Positions 25,960-35,715 of a DNA stretch of 64,000 nucleotides are shown here, in pieces. The notes below the pieces were generated by a model. The model saw only the letters and a program-made list of their open reading frames with translations. It made no database searches and had not been told where the DNA came from. The DNA is taken from NCBI GenBank assembly GCA_029239675.1, contig JARBUM010000003.1:1-64000 (forward strand), read 5' to 3'. The position numbers were made by a program, and so were the translations under genes. The first letter of the stretch is position 1. Each line of letters begins with the position of its first letter. This DNA is from Pelosinus sp. GTDB taxonomy: Bacteria; Bacillota; Negativicutes; DSM-13327.

Positions 25960-26973
25960 TTATGTTTTAGAAATATATTTCCGAATATCCACTGCAACGG
26001 CTGAAACAATAATAAGACCTTTTATAATAAGTTGCCAATAAGGATTCATGCCTACGAAAGTTAAACCATAATTAATAACAGTAAAAATCACAACACCTAC
26101 CAAGATGCCAGGAACTGTACCAATACCACCTGTTGTAGAAACACCACCTACAACACATGCAGCAATCGCATCTAGCTCATACATGTTTCCATAATTATTC
26201 GTAGCACCACCTGTTCTGGCAGCTTCCAACACACCAGCAAATCCATAAAGTGCCCCAGCAATTGCGTAGATCATAACTAGGTTAAGACCAACGTTAATAC
26301 CTGAAACTTTAGCAGCATTGATATTGCCACCAATGGCATACATATTTTTGCCCAGTTTGGTCTTGTTAAATATAATCCAAACAACAAAGGCTACTATCAA
26401 TGCAATTAGAACGATATAAGGAATAGAATAAGGACCGCTTCCGATTGAACCAGAGCCTATTACTGTAAAGTCAGGCCTGAGTCCACCAATGGGCTGTGAT
26501 TCATTGGGCTTCATATCAAAATAAATGGAGTTTACACCATAAACCATTACATAGGTGCCTAATGTTGCAATAAAAGGTGGCACACTGAATTTGGCTACAA
26601 TCCACCCATTTAGAATACCAACAATTAGCCCTGCAAGAACAGCTATGACAATAGGTATCCATATTGGCAGATCAGGTAAGTTTGGGAAAAATCTTCGTGA
26701 ATAATCTGCTACCTGTAACATAGAACCAGATATTACAGCGGCTAAACCAACAACCCGACCAGCCGAAAGGTCAACACCTGCCGTTATCAACACAAAGCCA
26801 GCCCCAAGAGCAATGATTACTCGGGTGGAAGACTGCATTAAAATATCACGCAAGGTATTTACCGATAAAAAATTTGAATTATAGACGGCAATTGCTATGA
26901 TAAGAACGAGTAAGACACCATAAATTGCATACTCCAAAAGGAATTCATTCAATTTCTTCGTATCAAAGTTCAT
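25960..26973 (-). CDS. mglC: Galactose/methyl-galactoside ABC transporter permease
   Basis: 337 residues with about nine or ten membrane segments, of the RbsC/MglC (BPD_transp_2) family. The GVDLSAGRVVGLAAVI and AACVVGGVSTTGGIGTVPG segments are typical. It is close to E. coli MglC in character, including the SQPIGGLRPDF periplasmic loop. It is the last gene of mglBAC, 16 nt after mglA. Confidence 0.92.
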   Translation of the reverse strand: MNFDTKKLNEFLLEYAIYGVLLVLIIAIAVYNSNFLSVNTLRDILMQSSTRVIIALGAGFVLITAGVDLSAGRVVGLAAVISGSMLQVADYSRRFFPNLPDLPIWIPIVIAVLAGLIVGILNGWIVAKFSVPPFIATLGTYVMVYGVNSIYFDMKPNESQPIGGLRPDFTVIGSGSIGSGPYSIPYIVLIALIVAFVVWIIFNKTKLGKNMYAIGGNINAAKVSGINVGLNLVMIYAIAGALYGFAGVLEAARTGGATNNYGNMYELDAIAACVVGGVSTTGGIGTVPGILVGVVIFTVINYGLTFVGMNPYWQLIIKGLIIVSAVAVDIRKYISKT

Positions 26974-26989
26974 TTTTTAACCTCCCTGT

Positions 26990-28507
26990 TTACGCCAAGT
27001 ATAACGTCGCATGGCGCATAATTTCTCGTTCAGTAGCATTCTTCTGATCAAGTATACCCGTCAGTCGACCTTCACACATTACCATTATGCGATCAGACAT
27101 ACCTAATATTTCAGGCATTTCCGAAGAAATCATAATAATACTCTTCCCCTGTTTAGCAAGTTCTGTAATAATCGTGTAAATTTCAAACTTTGCACCAACG
27201 TCAATACCACGAGTTGGTTCATCAAGCAGTAAGATATCAGGATCAGTAAGTAGCCAACGACCGATAAGGACTTTCTGCTGGTTACCGCCAGACAAATTTT
27301 TAATTAGCTCCTTGACAGAAGGTGTTTTTATCCTAAGTTTTTCTACACTTTTAGCCGTATCCTCTTTCATTTTCTTTTCATCGAGCAAAAAGTAAGCTGT
27401 CTGATAGGCATTCAGGTCGGCAATCGCTGTATTCTCTACTATAGGCAAAACTGGAAATATTCCTGTAGCACGTCGTTCTTCCGTAAGCAAAGCAATTCTA
27501 AATTTTTTGGCATCAGCTGGTGATTTGATTTTGATCTCTTTTCCATTGAGAATAAATTTCCCTTCTGCAATTGAGCGTAAGCCAAAAATAGCTTCAATGA
27601 GCTCTGTCCGCTGTGCACCTACGAGTCCACTGATTCCTAGTACTTCTCCTTTGCGTAGATCAAAGGAAATATTCTTAAAAGACCGTGGATTAGGCGATGT
27701 AAGATTTTCTACTCTAAGCACCACTTCTCCAGGTACATTACTACGTTCTGGAAAACGTTGGGTAAGATCACGTCCGACCATTTTAGAAATGATGAGATCA
27801 GTGGTCAGTTCTGAGGCATCCCATGTGCCAATATATTTACCATCACGCATAATGGTCACATCATCTGATATTTGGAGAATTTCTTCCATTTTATGAGATA
27901 TATAAATGATCGAAACTCCTCTTTTTCGTAAGTCACGTATAATTTTAAATAACTGTTCTACTTCATTACCAGTCAAAGAAGATGTTGGTTCATCCATAAC
28001 GATAATCTTTGAATTAAAGGATACAGCTTTGGCAATTTCAATTGACTGTATCTTAGATACAGACAAGGTTTTAACCAATGCGTTTGGGTCGATATCAATC
28101 TCAAGTTGTTGAAATAAAGCTGCCGTATCAGCATACATTTTTTTATGGTCTACAAACTGAAAAGGTCCAATACCTGTCATGGGAAAACGTCCTAACCATA
28201 CATTTTCCATTACATCTCGATGAGGAACAGGATGCAATTCTTGATGAATCATAGAGATTCCATAATTCAGAGCATCCTTAGAATTATGAATTTCGAGCTT
28301 TTGTCCATTTAGAATAATTTCACCAGCATCCTGTTTATATATTCCAAAAAGACATTTCATTAACGTTGATTTGCCTGCACCATTTTCACCCATAAGGGCA
28401 TGGACTGTGCCAGGTCGCACTTTCAATGTTACATCATCAAGCGCCTTGACTCCAGGAAATTCTTTGGAAATATGATTCATTTCAAGCAAAAAATCAGATT
28501 CTGTCAT
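26990..28507 (-). CDS. mglA: Galactose/methyl-galactoside ABC transporter ATPase
   Basis: 505 residues with two ABC domains, as in the sugar importers RbsA/MglA. The first has Walker A GENGAGKST and VMDEPTSSL. The second has a degenerate Walker A (GLVGAQRTE) with LSGGNQQKVLIGRWL and LLLDEPTRGIDVG, as is normal for this family. ATG at 28507 follows GAGAGG. The longer frame from 28600 extends through an mglB-mglA intergenic hairpin and is rejected. Confidence 0.93.
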   Translation of the reverse strand: MTESDFLLEMNHISKEFPGVKALDDVTLKVRPGTVHALMGENGAGKSTLMKCLFGIYKQDAGEIILNGQKLEIHNSKDALNYGISMIHQELHPVPHRDVMENVWLGRFPMTGIGPFQFVDHKKMYADTAALFQQLEIDIDPNALVKTLSVSKIQSIEIAKAVSFNSKIIVMDEPTSSLTGNEVEQLFKIIRDLRKRGVSIIYISHKMEEILQISDDVTIMRDGKYIGTWDASELTTDLIISKMVGRDLTQRFPERSNVPGEVVLRVENLTSPNPRSFKNISFDLRKGEVLGISGLVGAQRTELIEAIFGLRSIAEGKFILNGKEIKIKSPADAKKFRIALLTEERRATGIFPVLPIVENTAIADLNAYQTAYFLLDEKKMKEDTAKSVEKLRIKTPSVKELIKNLSGGNQQKVLIGRWLLTDPDILLLDEPTRGIDVGAKFEIYTIITELAKQGKSIIMISSEMPEILGMSDRIMVMCEGRLTGILDQKNATEREIMRHATLYLA

Positions 28508-28559
28508 GATGAGCGCCTCTCTTTCTCTCGAAGGCTTTTTGAATGTTTCTTTTAATAAG

Positions 28560-28601
28560 AATGGCAAGGGTTCAACGTTAGATCCATTGGCCCTTGCCAT
28601 T
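28560..28601 (-). terminator. mglB-mglA intergenic hairpin
   Basis: An 11-bp perfect stem (28560-28570 with 28591-28601) with a 20-nt loop and no long T run follows mglB. Such hairpins commonly give partial termination or protect the abundant binding-protein mRNA. Confidence 0.6.
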
Positions 28602-28640
28602 TTCTAACTTTAGTTTTTAACGCTAATCAACCTCGATAAA

Positions 28641-29666
28641 TTACTTAGCTTCGTTCATATTAGCTTTCGTAATTTTCTTATAGTCAATCCAGACATATTT
28701 GCCGTCTGTAATAGTATAACCAGTATTTTCTTTACTAGGTACTAAACCTTGAGCCAATACATCAGCCAAATTGAAGGTTGCTTTGCCTTGGTTATTAGCA
28801 TCATTCAAGACTGTACCATATAGGGTTCCTTCTTCCAATGCTTTTAATGCAGGAGCAGTAGCATCAACGCCAACTACAGGCATGAATTTACCATCTTTAA
28901 AATAACCTTTAGCTTTTAATGCTTCAATAGCACCTAAAGCCATGTCATCATTATTTGCAAGAACAACATCAATCTTATCTCCATGAGCTGCTAAGAAGGC
29001 TGCCATTTTTTCTTGTCCCTTTACACGATCCCACATTGCAGTATCTTCAGCTACTTTTTCAACTTTTAAACCTGCATCTTCAATTGCTTTAATTGCGAAT
29101 TTAGTACGCATTTCAGCATCTTGATGACCTGGCTCACCTTTTAACATAACATAGCGAATTACACCATCTTTTGTAGGATGAGCTTTAAAGTAGTCTACTA
29201 CTAATTGTCCTTCCATGATACCAGATTGCTCAGCTTTCGCTCCAACATAATATACTTTATCCCACTTTTTCATATCTTCAGGTAAAGGTTCACGGTTTAA
29301 GAATACTACAGGGGTGTTGGCAGCTTTGGCTTTGTCAATAATTACACCAGCAGCATTACGGTCAACTGGATTAATGGCAAGAGCTTTTGCTTTTTTGTTA
29401 ATGAACAAATCAACTTTGTCATTTTGAGTTGGCTGTGAATTTTGGCTATCAACAATTTCCAATTGAGCCTTGCCTTCAGCAGCTTTAGAGATAGCACTAC
29501 GTACACCACTCATAAATGTGTCATCAAATTTATAAATTGCGACACCAATTAAATTTTTACCACCTTTGTTTGCATCTGCAGCAGGTGGTGTTGAGCTTGA
29601 ACATCCAGCTACCAATGCCCCAGCTAACAACGTTGCCATCATGAGTCCCTTCCAATTCTTCTTCAT
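28641..29666 (-). CDS. mglB: Galactose-binding lipoprotein
   Basis: 341 residues. Lipobox GALVAGC with Cys22, then a Peripla_BP_4 domain with GVAIYKFDDTFMSGVRSAI and AINPVDRNAAGVIIDKA, and a galactose/glucose-receptor hinge segment DVVLANNDDMALGAIEAL. As a lipoprotein it differs from soluble E. coli MglB. GGAGGAGGG precedes the ATG. It heads mglBAC. Confidence 0.93.
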   Translation of the reverse strand: MKKNWKGLMMATLLAGALVAGCSSSTPPAADANKGGKNLIGVAIYKFDDTFMSGVRSAISKAAEGKAQLEIVDSQNSQPTQNDKVDLFINKKAKALAINPVDRNAAGVIIDKAKAANTPVVFLNREPLPEDMKKWDKVYYVGAKAEQSGIMEGQLVVDYFKAHPTKDGVIRYVMLKGEPGHQDAEMRTKFAIKAIEDAGLKVEKVAEDTAMWDRVKGQEKMAAFLAAHGDKIDVVLANNDDMALGAIEALKAKGYFKDGKFMPVVGVDATAPALKALEEGTLYGTVLNDANNQGKATFNLADVLAQGLVPSKENTGYTITDGKYVWIDYKKITKANMNEAK

Positions 29667-29757
29667 AGATTACCCTCCTCCAATAAATTATGTGGAATAT
29701 TACATATTATAAAACCAGAACACCTTATTGGCCTTATAATAATGCCACCATTAGTAA

Positions 29758-30969
29758 CTAGCGCTGACCCAGCCATATGGATTCTGTAATTTCAGCAAAC
29801 ACAATATCAGCTACACCTTTTAGTGTATTTTCCGTCGTTGTAGTTAAAAAATTTATTTCTAACACATCGCTAGAACTTTCGAAAGATCTATCCCTGATGG
29901 TCTGTCTGACTATATCTTCAATATATTGACGGCCTCTGACTATTCCACCGCCAATGATAAGGACTTCAGGATTAAAAATATTAACGAAGTTCGCAATACC
30001 AATGCCCAGATACCTTGCTACCTGCTCTAGCATACGGATTGCTAACTCATCACTAGTATCTGCGGCATCATAAATGATCTCAGGGGTTAGCTTTTCTAGA
30101 TTTCCTTCAACCATGTCATAAATTGAAGAAACCTGTCCTTCCTTAATAGCCTTTGCTACAGCATCCACTAAAGCATTCTCAGAAGCTAATGCTTCTAAAC
30201 AACCATAATTCCCACAACTACATATGGGGCCGGCAATATCAATGGTAGTATGGCCGACTTCACCGGCACTGTCATTTATACCCCGATAGAGACTACCATT
30301 AAAAATAATACCACCACCAATCCCATGACTTACTTTTAGTAAAATCATACTACTAGCATCTTTTACAGATCCATAGTAATATTCGCCATTGCTTAATGCC
30401 TTTACGTCATTTTCAATAAAGGCAGGTAAGCCAGTATTGCCTTCTATAATATCCTTTAATGGTGCATTCTTCCACCCAATATTAGGTACAAATACGGCAA
30501 TCCCATCTTTTCTTCGTACTGGACCGCGCACCACAACGCCCACAGCAAGCACAGGAACAACGGCCTTACTACGACAGTCACTGATAATTTCCAGCAGCAT
30601 CCTTAAAACTTCGTCCTCTTTCTGCCCCTTGATACTTCTGCTATATTCCCATTCTATGTTAAATTGAGGATTTATCACATATCCTATCATTCTCTCAGAG
30701 CGAATATATACAACAATGACAGTAGCTAAGAGGTTGTTAATTTTTAATAACAATGGACGGCGACCGCCACTGGATTCACCAATACTATCTTCCACAATTA
30801 AGCCCAGCTCCAATAATTTAGTCGTAATATTGGTAACTGTCGGCGGAGTCAAGCCAGTCAATTTGGCTATTTCCACTCTAGAAATGGGCCCCTGACGCCT
30901 AATAACATTCATCGTTAATGCATCATTGCTGCTTCCTTGTCTAAAAGTATTTACTATTACATTTTCCAC
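29758..30969 (-). CDS. ROK-family transcriptional repressor
   Basis: 403 residues. An N-terminal winged helix-turn-helix (GPISRVEIAKLTGLTPPTVTNI, about 27-48) is followed by a ROK domain with the zinc-type motif CSCGNYGCLEALAS and an ATP-site-like DVKALSNGEYYYG. Its place between galM and mglB suggests control of galactose uptake and use. The start is GTG at 30969 after AGGGG. The sugar effector is unproven. Confidence 0.9.
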   Translation of the reverse strand: MENVIVNTFRQGSSNDALTMNVIRRQGPISRVEIAKLTGLTPPTVTNITTKLLELGLIVEDSIGESSGGRRPLLLKINNLLATVIVVYIRSERMIGYVINPQFNIEWEYSRSIKGQKEDEVLRMLLEIISDCRSKAVVPVLAVGVVVRGPVRRKDGIAVFVPNIGWKNAPLKDIIEGNTGLPAFIENDVKALSNGEYYYGSVKDASSMILLKVSHGIGGGIIFNGSLYRGINDSAGEVGHTTIDIAGPICSCGNYGCLEALASENALVDAVAKAIKEGQVSSIYDMVEGNLEKLTPEIIYDAADTSDELAIRMLEQVARYLGIGIANFVNIFNPEVLIIGGGIVRGRQYIEDIVRQTIRDRSFESSSDVLEINFLTTTTENTLKGVADIVFAEITESIWLGQR

Positions 30970-30998
30970 TCTATCCCCTACCCTTTATTGGCGCACCA

Positions 30999-31952
30999 TT
31001 AGATTTTCTTTGTAAGTAAGTCGTCCGCTAGTTCAATATCTAAATACCATTCCATGGTTTGCCCTGGCGCAAGCGGTGACACGCTATTGTATTGCTTGGC
31101 GATCTCTAACGAGTCATAATAACCTGTAGAAGGTTCTAATGCGCAATTATATTCTCCTTTAAAACCACCTTCATTTATCCAGATTCCGAGGTAAGGCACC
31201 GTATGTAATGGAAAAGATAATTTATATACCAATTTACCCTGATTTAAAGTTAATGCAGCTTCGCCCTGCTTTACTGCTCCTTCTACATAAAATTTTTCTG
31301 TTTTCCCACAATATTGGGGAGCAATATGATCTAAACAATATTCTTGGTCATTCTTACCTATCGTTAGAGGAAAAGAGTGCTTTGTTCCCATTTTACCAAG
31401 TATGTTACTGTTATGAACAGTAACAATATTTTCGCAATTAGGAATATTCAAAATCGTCTTCTCATCGCAAGCAACCAGGCCATGAAATGCCCATAATCCA
31501 AATAAGGGCTGATCTCCTGTATTTTTGACTTTATATTTCAAATGAACGGTTTTACCGTCTAACACAATGACTCTACTAAATAAATAGGGGAGAACTCTAC
31601 CTTCCCTCACCATCTGTAAACTATCATCTGCTTTTGTTACTAGCCAAGGAAGACTCCATAATTCTCCATGGTCAGGAAGTTTACCTTCATGACCTGCATA
31701 GGGATATATACAGGTATCAATGGTAGGAAACATTTCATCAGCACCAGATGTATCATAATGAGAAAAATCTCCGCCATATTCCGGTAACTTATAAGTCTCC
31801 TCTGTGGGTTGGAAAAACACTTCAAAATTTTGCGGTTTATATAGTAAAGAAGCAATTTTGCCTCCTATATCTGGCAACACAATCATTTTTAAGCTTTCAT
31901 TCTCCAAATGATAAGCATCAAATCCCTTATATGTTTGATTATAGATTTTCAT
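30999..31952 (-). CDS. Aldose 1-epimerase-like protein
   Basis: 317 residues. It has a galactose-mutarotase-like beta-sandwich: LPDIGGKIASL near the N terminus, GADEMFPTID, LPDHGELWSLPW and ALEPSTGYYDSL near the C terminus. It probably interconverts anomers of galactose for the kinase encoded upstream. ATG at 31952 follows GAGGAATGCA; galK ends 8 nt upstream, so the pair is translationally close. Confidence 0.85.
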   Translation of the reverse strand: MKIYNQTYKGFDAYHLENESLKMIVLPDIGGKIASLLYKPQNFEVFFQPTEETYKLPEYGGDFSHYDTSGADEMFPTIDTCIYPYAGHEGKLPDHGELWSLPWLVTKADDSLQMVREGRVLPYLFSRVIVLDGKTVHLKYKVKNTGDQPLFGLWAFHGLVACDEKTILNIPNCENIVTVHNSNILGKMGTKHSFPLTIGKNDQEYCLDHIAPQYCGKTEKFYVEGAVKQGEAALTLNQGKLVYKLSFPLHTVPYLGIWINEGGFKGEYNCALEPSTGYYDSLEIAKQYNSVSPLAPGQTMEWYLDIELADDLLTKKI

Positions 31953-31960
31953 TGCATTCC

Positions 31961-33130
31961 TCAGCAATCAATGGCTTTTACGCCATCTACAATACTTGCT
32001 ACATAAAACTCAGGCCTTAAGTTCGTCACTTCTTCATATCTTTGGGCGACTGCAACTTTAAACGCATCTATTTGATCCGTTGCAACCAATGCAATAGCAC
32101 ACCCACCGAATCCGGCACCAGTCATACGTGCTCCAATACATCCTCTTGTCTTAAGAGCATTTTCAACAAGAGAATCCAATTCTAAGCCTGTCACCTCATA
32201 GTCATCTTTCAAAGATATATGAGACTGAGTCATAAGGTCGGCAAATCCACCAATATCGCCTTGTTCTAAGAGGGAAACTGCTAATAAAACCCTATTATTC
32301 TCAGAAATGACATGTCGTGCTCTACGCTGTAATACATCATCTTTCACATAAGTATCTATCTCAAGAAGAGACACTTGGCAAAGATTCGTTACTTGACGAT
32401 GCTGGTTTATAATATCTAGTACAGCTTCACATTCGCCACGGCGTTGATTATATTTTGACTCTGCTAATTCCCTTTTCTTATTGGTATTCATAATGACTAA
32501 GCTATATTCTCCTAAAGCAAATGGAGTATATTTATATTGTAAAGTATCACAATCTAGCAATATCGCATAGTCTTGCTTTCCCATAGCCACTGAGAATTGA
32601 TCCATGATACCACAATTCACTCTCATGAATTGGTTTTCGATTTTTTGACAGAACTTAGCTAATTCAACCCTGTCAATATTTCTTTCTCCACCAGCATAGC
32701 GCAACATGAAGGTAACTAAAACTAAGAGAGCTGCGGAGGAGGAAAGACCTGCCCCATCTGGAAGATTACCTGAAAATAAAATTTCACAGCCTTTTAGCGA
32801 ATATCCATCATCTAGCAAATGTTTAATGGCCCCTTTTGGGTAATTCGCCCAGCCGTCTTCTGTTTTAAATATAATGGGTTGTTTCAAATCTATAGTAACA
32901 GCCAGTGATGCATTGGTGGATTTTAATTGGATTACATTATCTGAGCGAAAACGCATTGCACCATATATCCCTAGAGACAATGCTGCCGGAAATACATATC
33001 CCCCATTATAATCAATATGTTCACCAATCAAATTAACCCTGCCAGGCGCAAAGAAACAATGTACAGTCTGATTACTATCATCTTCTCCATACTCTTCATA
33101 AAATCTATCCTTAAAGCGAAGAACATCCAC
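31961..33130 (-). CDS. galK: Galactokinase
   Basis: 389 residues. The galactokinase signature is GRVNLIGEHIDYNGG, and the GHMP ATP motif LPDGAGLSSSAALLV and the C-terminal RMTGAGFGGCAIALV are intact. It phosphorylates galactose at C1. The start is GTG at 33130 because AGGAGGGG lies 7 nt upstream; the longer frame crosses this site. No galT or galE is present in the window, so the rest of the Leloir pathway must be elsewhere. Confidence 0.95.
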   Translation of the reverse strand: MDVLRFKDRFYEEYGEDDSNQTVHCFFAPGRVNLIGEHIDYNGGYVFPAALSLGIYGAMRFRSDNVIQLKSTNASLAVTIDLKQPIIFKTEDGWANYPKGAIKHLLDDGYSLKGCEILFSGNLPDGAGLSSSAALLVLVTFMLRYAGGERNIDRVELAKFCQKIENQFMRVNCGIMDQFSVAMGKQDYAILLDCDTLQYKYTPFALGEYSLVIMNTNKKRELAESKYNQRRGECEAVLDIINQHRQVTNLCQVSLLEIDTYVKDDVLQRRARHVISENNRVLLAVSLLEQGDIGGFADLMTQSHISLKDDYEVTGLELDSLVENALKTRGCIGARMTGAGFGGCAIALVATDQIDAFKVAVAQRYEEVTNLRPEFYVASIVDGVKAIDC

Positions 33131-33352
33131 GATTGAACCCCTCCTATTAAATAGATATTTTATCACACAAAACTATGGCACGAACCCAAGTGCGCTTCTC
33201 CAAAAGGAAATAATTGACTTCTTCTATTTAAATGTTAAACATCAAATACTTTTTTAAATGTTTTATTAAGTTAAATGATGTATTCGCCATTATTTAACAA
33301 ATCCCTTTTTCAACCCTCGTATTATTCAGTTTTTTTCAATAACTTTTTTATA
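33131..33352. other. galK upstream region with ATTTAA repeats
   Basis: Holds the galactose operon promoter, which I cannot place confidently (TGATAAAAT near 33157 is a candidate -10). Several ATTTAA and ATGTTAAACAT palindromic elements cluster at 33225-33300 and could be operators for the ROK repressor. Confidence 0.35.
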
Positions 33353-33391
33353 AATAAAAATAACTTAACAAAATGCTAAGTTATTTTTATT
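33353..33391 (-). terminator. Terminator of the aldo-keto reductase gene
   Basis: 15-bp perfect A/T-rich stem (33353-33367 with 33377-33391), 9-nt loop, T-rich on the minus strand, 11 nt after the stop codon. Confidence 0.75.
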
Positions 33392-33401
33392 ATTTATATT
33401 A

Positions 33402-34397
33402 CTATTGATCTTTTAAAATACTATCAATCTTCTCTAGCTCTTCTGTACTAAAATCTAGTCGTTGTAACGCTCCTACACAATCATCGATTTGACTAACCCT
33501 GCTGGCTCCGATCAAAACCGAAGTCATTTGCTTATTACGCAGTACCCAAGCTAAAGCCATCTGTGCCATGCTCTGCTCTCTTTGCTTAGCAATTTCATTT
33601 AACCTAGCAACTTTCGAAATTAAGGCTTCTGTAATATCCTCTGATTTTAGAAAAGCACTTTGACTAGCTACCCGAGAATCTTCAGGTATGCCATGTAAAT
33701 ATCGATTTGTCAGTACACCCTTGCCTAAAGGAGAGAAAGCGATACAACCAACTCCCTCATCTTCTAAGAGAGTGAGCAGTCCATTTTCAATCCATCGATC
33801 TACCATAGAATATCTCGGCTGATGTATCAAACAAGGAGTACCTAAATTTTTAAGAATCGCAAAGGCTTTTTTCCCTTGCTCAGGCTTATAATTGGAGAGA
33901 CCAACATATAGTGCCTTCCCTTGACGCACTGCCAGATCAAGAGCTCCCATCGTCTCCTCCAATGGAGTATTTTCATCTGGACGATGGTGATAAAAAATAT
34001 CAACATAATCCAGCCCCATACGTTTTAAGCTTTGATCAAGGCTTGCCAAAAGATATTTCTTAGAACCAAAATCACCGTATGGACCTGGCCACATGGTATA
34101 ACCAGCCTTAGTGGAAATCACCAGTTCATCTCTATATGCTTTAAAGTCATCCCGTAAAATTCTTCCGAAAGTTTCTTCTGCCGCCCCTGGAGGAGGACCA
34201 TAGTTATTAGCAAGATCAAAATGAGTAATACCCAAATCAAAAGCCCGTCGAATCATAGCTTGGCTATTTTCGTAACTATTTACATCTCCAAAGTTATGCC
34301 AAAGCCCCAGGGAAATTGCAGAAAGCTTTAAACCATTCTTTCCGCAATAATTATATTTCATGGTGTCATATCTTCCATTGCACGGTATATATGTCAT
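33402..34397 (-). CDS. Aldo-keto reductase, YghZ-like
   Basis: 331 residues. The N terminus reads YDTMKYNYCGKNGLKLSAISLGLWHNFGD, matching the YghZ/GprA group (L-glyceraldehyde 3-phosphate reductase, methylglyoxal detoxification). The catalytic tetrad residues are visible in FDLANNYG, STKAGYT and FYHHRPD. ATG at 34397 follows GGGAGAAGG. It is a single gene with its own terminator. Confidence 0.88.
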   Translation of the reverse strand: MTYIPCNGRYDTMKYNYCGKNGLKLSAISLGLWHNFGDVNSYENSQAMIRRAFDLGITHFDLANNYGPPPGAAEETFGRILRDDFKAYRDELVISTKAGYTMWPGPYGDFGSKKYLLASLDQSLKRMGLDYVDIFYHHRPDENTPLEETMGALDLAVRQGKALYVGLSNYKPEQGKKAFAILKNLGTPCLIHQPRYSMVDRWIENGLLTLLEDEGVGCIAFSPLGKGVLTNRYLHGIPEDSRVASQSAFLKSEDITEALISKVARLNEIAKQREQSMAQMALAWVLRNKQMTSVLIGASRVSQIDDCVGALQRLDFSTEELEKIDSILKDQ

Positions 34398-34449
34398 TTT
34401 ACCTTCTCCCATCCTAATAAGATGATAAATAGAAAATATAAGTAAATAA

Positions 34450-35589
34450 CTACCGAACCTTAATCAACATCATAGAAATATCATCAATTGCTTTTTCATC
34501 CGCAATACCAGCAAATAACCGTAGCATGATCGTAAAAAATCCTTCTGGATTTTCTTGAATAATATGCTTATAGGTCATAAAGGAACTACATAGATCTTGA
34601 TAATTCATTTCTATATTATATAGTTCCCTGGTATTAAATAGCCCATCTGTATACAGAAAAAGAATATCCTCCTTAGCAACTATAATCTTCTGAGATTTAT
34701 ATTCCGCCTTCTCAACTAGACCAAGAGGGTTATCTTTAAAATGAATACTATGTATACTGTCCATCTTTCTCGTATAAACAATAGGCTGACTATGGCCTGC
34801 ATTAGCTAAGGTAAGGACGTTTCCTTGGATTCTTCCCACAACAGCAGTAAAAGAATAATCACCCTTCATCATAGAATAAAATGTACCATTCATCTGTTGC
34901 AAAATTTCTGCGGGGCAAGGCAAACTTTTAATAGAATTATTAAAATCTACCTTAATCATGGAAGCAATCATAGCTGCTGCCACTCCATGGCTTGATACAT
35001 CGGCCATAATAAACCATGTACTATCCTCAAACTGCACACACTCATAGAAATTCCCGCCAATTTCATCGCAAGGAAGGTATTTACCGTACATATCAACCAG
35101 CGGACCTTGTTTTGATGTTGCTATCAAGGTTTGTTGCAAAATATTTGCCAGCATTAATTCTAACTTCGTCTTTTCATGCAAGCGCATCAACGCTTTGCGC
35201 TGGACATAACTTTCCAGTGCATTTTTAACTTTTACTGGCACGATAAATTTTATCTGCTCTGAAGTCAATGGTTTGCTAAAAAAATCATAGGCACCAAGCT
35301 CTAATGCTTGATTTACACTATCAATATTATCCATGCCAGAGTAAACAATAATAGGAATATCCTTGAATGTAACTTCAGACTTTAATTCTCTAAGTACATC
35401 AAATCCATCTTTGCCTGGCATCATTAAATCCAATATGATTAAATCAATATCATTGTCTTCCACTTCTTTGATTGCCTGAAAACCATCTTCCGCCTCATAG
35501 AACTCTATCCCCTGCATATCTTTTAGTACGTCTTTAATCTGAATTCTATTAAGCTTTATATCATCCACTATCAAGATACTATTTTTCAT
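34450..35589 (-). CDS. Response regulator with SpoIIE/PP2C phosphatase output
   Basis: 379 residues. A receiver domain (1-120) with VDDIKLNR, LDLMMPGKDGFD and a phospho-acceptor Asp near 54, then a PP2C-type SpoIIE domain (about 175-379) with DEIGGNFYECV, MADVSSHGVAAAM and LFLYTDGLFNTRE. In the aligned GGDFYD-type motif the second metal-binding residue reads N rather than D (GGNFYE). Such RsbU-like proteins dephosphorylate anti-sigma antagonists. No partner gene lies nearby. Confidence 0.88.
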   Translation of the reverse strand: MKNSILIVDDIKLNRIQIKDVLKDMQGIEFYEAEDGFQAIKEVEDNDIDLIILDLMMPGKDGFDVLRELKSEVTFKDIPIIVYSGMDNIDSVNQALELGAYDFFSKPLTSEQIKFIVPVKVKNALESYVQRKALMRLHEKTKLELMLANILQQTLIATSKQGPLVDMYGKYLPCDEIGGNFYECVQFEDSTWFIMADVSSHGVAAAMIASMIKVDFNNSIKSLPCPAEILQQMNGTFYSMMKGDYSFTAVVGRIQGNVLTLANAGHSQPIVYTRKMDSIHSIHFKDNPLGLVEKAEYKSQKIIVAKEDILFLYTDGLFNTRELYNIEMNYQDLCSSFMTYKHIIQENPEGFFTIMLRLFAGIADEKAIDDISMMLIKVR

Positions 35590-35715
35590 CTAGCTACCTC
35601 CTCATCATGGATCGAAACTATTCCCAAGGAAAAACTCATTACTTTTATCCTTCTACCTGGCTGTAAATATTCCTTCAATCACTATAAAATAAAATCGCGA
35701 AACAACATCTACCTC

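Noticed and set aside
28508-28600. N-terminal extension of mglA
   Set aside because: The extension is encoded by the mglB-mglA intergenic hairpin, and the conserved protein starts at the ATG at 28507 with a ribosome site.
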